This document shows, piece by piece, positions 13,264 to 14,649 of a stretch of 14,649 bases of DNA. The position numbers and the translations under genes were made by a program. The first letter of the stretch is position 1; each line of letters starts with the position of its first letter. The DNA comes from a bacterium (lineage in GTDB: Bacteria > Armatimonadota > Zipacnadia > Zipacnadales > Zipacnadaceae), in NCBI GenBank assembly GCA_030607655.1, contig JAUWJN010000022.1, positions 1-14,649 on the forward strand. The letters are read 5' to 3'. A model generated the notes under the pieces. The model searched no databases. It was given only the letters and a program-made list of their open reading frames with translations, and was not told where the DNA came from.

Positions 13264-14649
13264 TCACCTCGTCATAGGTGCACCCTTAGTGCGTCCGACA
13301 AACGAGGTATCCGTAAGCTCCCCGAAATGCTCACAAAACACGCGATAATACATCAGCTCTTCTTTGGTATTGAGCACGGTCCCATCGGGCAGCTTGCAAT
13401 GGCGGCGGAAGTCGGCGTCAGATACCGTTTGATCGGCGTGGTCTCTGAGCACTTCCTTTACCCCAGCGCCCTCCCAGAATTTGGCCTTGGATCTATTGAG
13501 TACATGGTCAGGCAAAAGGCCCTCCGCAGCACGGCGGAGAATCCACTTTTCAACCATGCCCGCGTCGCGATTGAGTTTGTATCGCATGGGGATGCTAAGC
13601 GCAAATGACACAACGTCACAGTCGAGGAACGGGACATGGGCAATCAGCCCCAAACCTTTCGAACACCGGTCCACCCGCTGCAGGGCCGTATTGTGGAGCC
13701 TGTTGATGATGTCAATAAGCTCATTTGGAAGCGCGGACGGTGGGAGCTTTTCAAGATACGAGTATCCTGCGAAAAGCTCATCCGCGCCTTCCCCAGACAG
13801 CACCGTAGAGACGTGTTTGGACGCCAGCTTTCCGACCGCATAGTTGGCGATGCTGGATCGGACAAGGAGCGCATCGAACGATTCAAGGTGCAAAATAACC
13901 TCGGGTAGTAACTCAAGCAGCTCTTTTGGGCTGATAATCCGCTCGTGGTGCTCCGTACCGATGTGGTCCGCGACCACCCGAGCGTATTCGAGGTCGGGCG
14001 CTCCTTCGAGGCCAGCCACGAAACTCTTCACCTCTGAAGTCTGCCGGCGAGCGAGAGCAGCTAAGATGCTTGAGTCCACCCCCCCCGACAACCAAGAGCC
14101 AATCGCGCCACCCCCTACCCGTTTGGCAATGGCTGTGACCAACACATGCCGGAGCTCGGTTGCCAACTCCCTCGCCGACGCCCTCACGGGCTCCACGGGA
14201 GAAATCTCCTTATACTGCACAAGGCCTTCGTGGGGGTCCAGGTAGTGCCCCGGCGGAAACTCCTCAGGTGTCATCCCGAGATTATGGAGGCCCTTGAACT
14301 CTGAGGCAAAACTCACAGACCCATTGGAGGAGTAATAAAGCGGCACCACACCTACTGGGTCTCGAGCCAGGAAGACCCCGTCCGAACTTGCGACGGCAAG
14401 CGCAAAGTGGCCGTCGATCTTTTTCACAAAGGCCGATCCTTGCTCCCCATAAGCTTGCTCAATAGCTTCCAGCGGCGATGTAGCACCGGGCTGAATGTCA
14501 TGCCAGTTGTACACCTCGCCATCAAGCACTGCGGTGACTTCATCATCGTCATCCATCATATGCTCTCGACCTTCCGGGCATACCTGACCGAGTGTTATGC
14601 CGTTAGCCTCAACAACCCGTGTCCCATTGGGGCCCCTATGACTGATGGC
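13264..14649 (-). CDS. Asparagine synthase (glutamine-hydrolysing)-type protein, N-terminus cut by window edge
   Basis: The frame is open to the right edge, giving 461 visible residues; ATG 14559 is internal, because the upstream codons encode the family's HRGPN motif (HRGPD in most members). An N-terminal Ntn glutaminase domain continues with GEVYN (fragment 44-48) and LARDPVGVVPLYY. Its catalytic Cys2 lies beyond the edge. The synthetase domain has the PP-loop SGGVDSS (188-194), LSGEGADELFAGY (284-296) and a C-terminal KFWEGAG. It should make asparagine, or another amide, from aspartate, ATP and glutamine. Between LGQ and GEVYN the usual RLSI segment is missing: the stretch is about ten residues shorter and reads VCPEGREH, then an acidic DDDDE run. 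That removes the arginine that binds glutamine in E. coli AsnB. A specialised amidotransferase is therefore possible. Confidence 0.88.
   Translation of the reverse strand, partial: AISHRGPNGTRVVEANGITLGQVCPEGREHMMDDDDEVTAVLDGEVYNWHDIQPGATSPLEAIEQAYGEQGSAFVKKIDGHFALAVASSDGVFLARDPVGVVPLYYSSNGSVSFASEFKGLHNLGMTPEEFPPGHYLDPHEGLVQYKEISPVEPVRASARELATELRHVLVTAIAKRVGGGAIGSWLSGGVDSSILAALARRQTSEVKSFVAGLEGAPDLEYARVVADHIGTEHHERIISPKELLELLPEVILHLESFDALLVRSSIANYAVGKLASKHVSTVLSGEGADELFAGYSYLEKLPPSALPNELIDIINRLHNTALQRVDRCSKGLGLIAHVPFLDCDVVSFALSIPMRYKLNRDAGMVEKWILRRAAEGLLPDHVLNRSKAKFWEGAGVKEVLRDHADQTVSDADFRRHCKLPDGTVLNTKEELMYYRVFCEHFGELTDTSFVGRTKGAPMTR

Noticed and set aside
13217..13348. Small plus-strand open frame of 43 codons in the convergent gap
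   Set aside because: No ribosome site, and most of it is antisense to the asparagine synthetase C-terminus. No recognisable product.
13264..14559. ATG 14559 as the true start of the asparagine synthetase
   Set aside because: The upstream 30 codons are open and encode HRGPN at the position expected for the glutaminase domain, so the gene continues past the window edge.

Overview
The window looks like a stretch of chromosome from a fairly GC-rich, free-living bacterium. It carries housekeeping genes (peptidoglycan and sugar-nucleotide synthesis, malate dehydrogenase, five tRNA genes with encoded CCA ends) next to accessory genes. A lactate-dehydrogenase-like malate dehydrogenase, a paired PRC-barrel protein and DUF3604-type and URO-D-like enzymes would fit Chloroflexota. 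That placement is a guess from gene content, not shown by any marker in the window.

Left half, nearly all on the minus strand (read right to left): an M50-like membrane protease gene (about 6522-5740) ends in a hairpin. A near-perfect sigma70-type promoter (5695-5667) then drives a tRNA array: Lys(TTT), Glu(TTC), Val(TAC), Phe(GAA). The spacers between Glu, Val and Phe are filled with degenerate tandem and inverted repeats. A Gfo/Idh/MocA oxidoreductase gene follows tRNA-Phe after only 34 bases, then come tRNA-Thr(CGT), galU, a two-PRC-barrel protein, murB, and a DNA methyltransferase that runs off the left edge. All are co-oriented with short gaps, so they could be one long tRNA-mRNA transcription unit feeding cell-envelope precursor synthesis. 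The methyltransferase has an N-terminal segment resembling a PD-(D/E)XK nuclease and is probably part of a restriction-type system.

Right half, plus strand: mdh (6605-7537) diverges from the protease gene. Next come a URO-D-superfamily gene with clearly lower G+C, a 5' relic of a threonine aldolase gene (8872-8958), and a large protein with an N-terminal beta-propeller-like part and a C-terminal DUF3604/PHP-like metallohydrolase. The intact low-specificity threonine aldolase is translationally coupled to that gene, and a UlaG-like MBL-fold hydrolase follows. These could form a small catabolic cluster, but no substrate can be read from the sequence. At the right edge an asparagine synthetase-type amidotransferase lies on the minus strand and is cut by the window end.

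The items most worth a second look are the synonymously diverged aldolase relic beside its intact paralogue, the propeller-PHP fusion, the oxidoreductase mRNA embedded among tRNAs with repeat-filled spacers, the nuclease-like N-terminus of the methyltransferase, and the atypical glutaminase domain of the asparagine synthetase. No insertion sequence, CRISPR array, rRNA gene or attachment site was seen.
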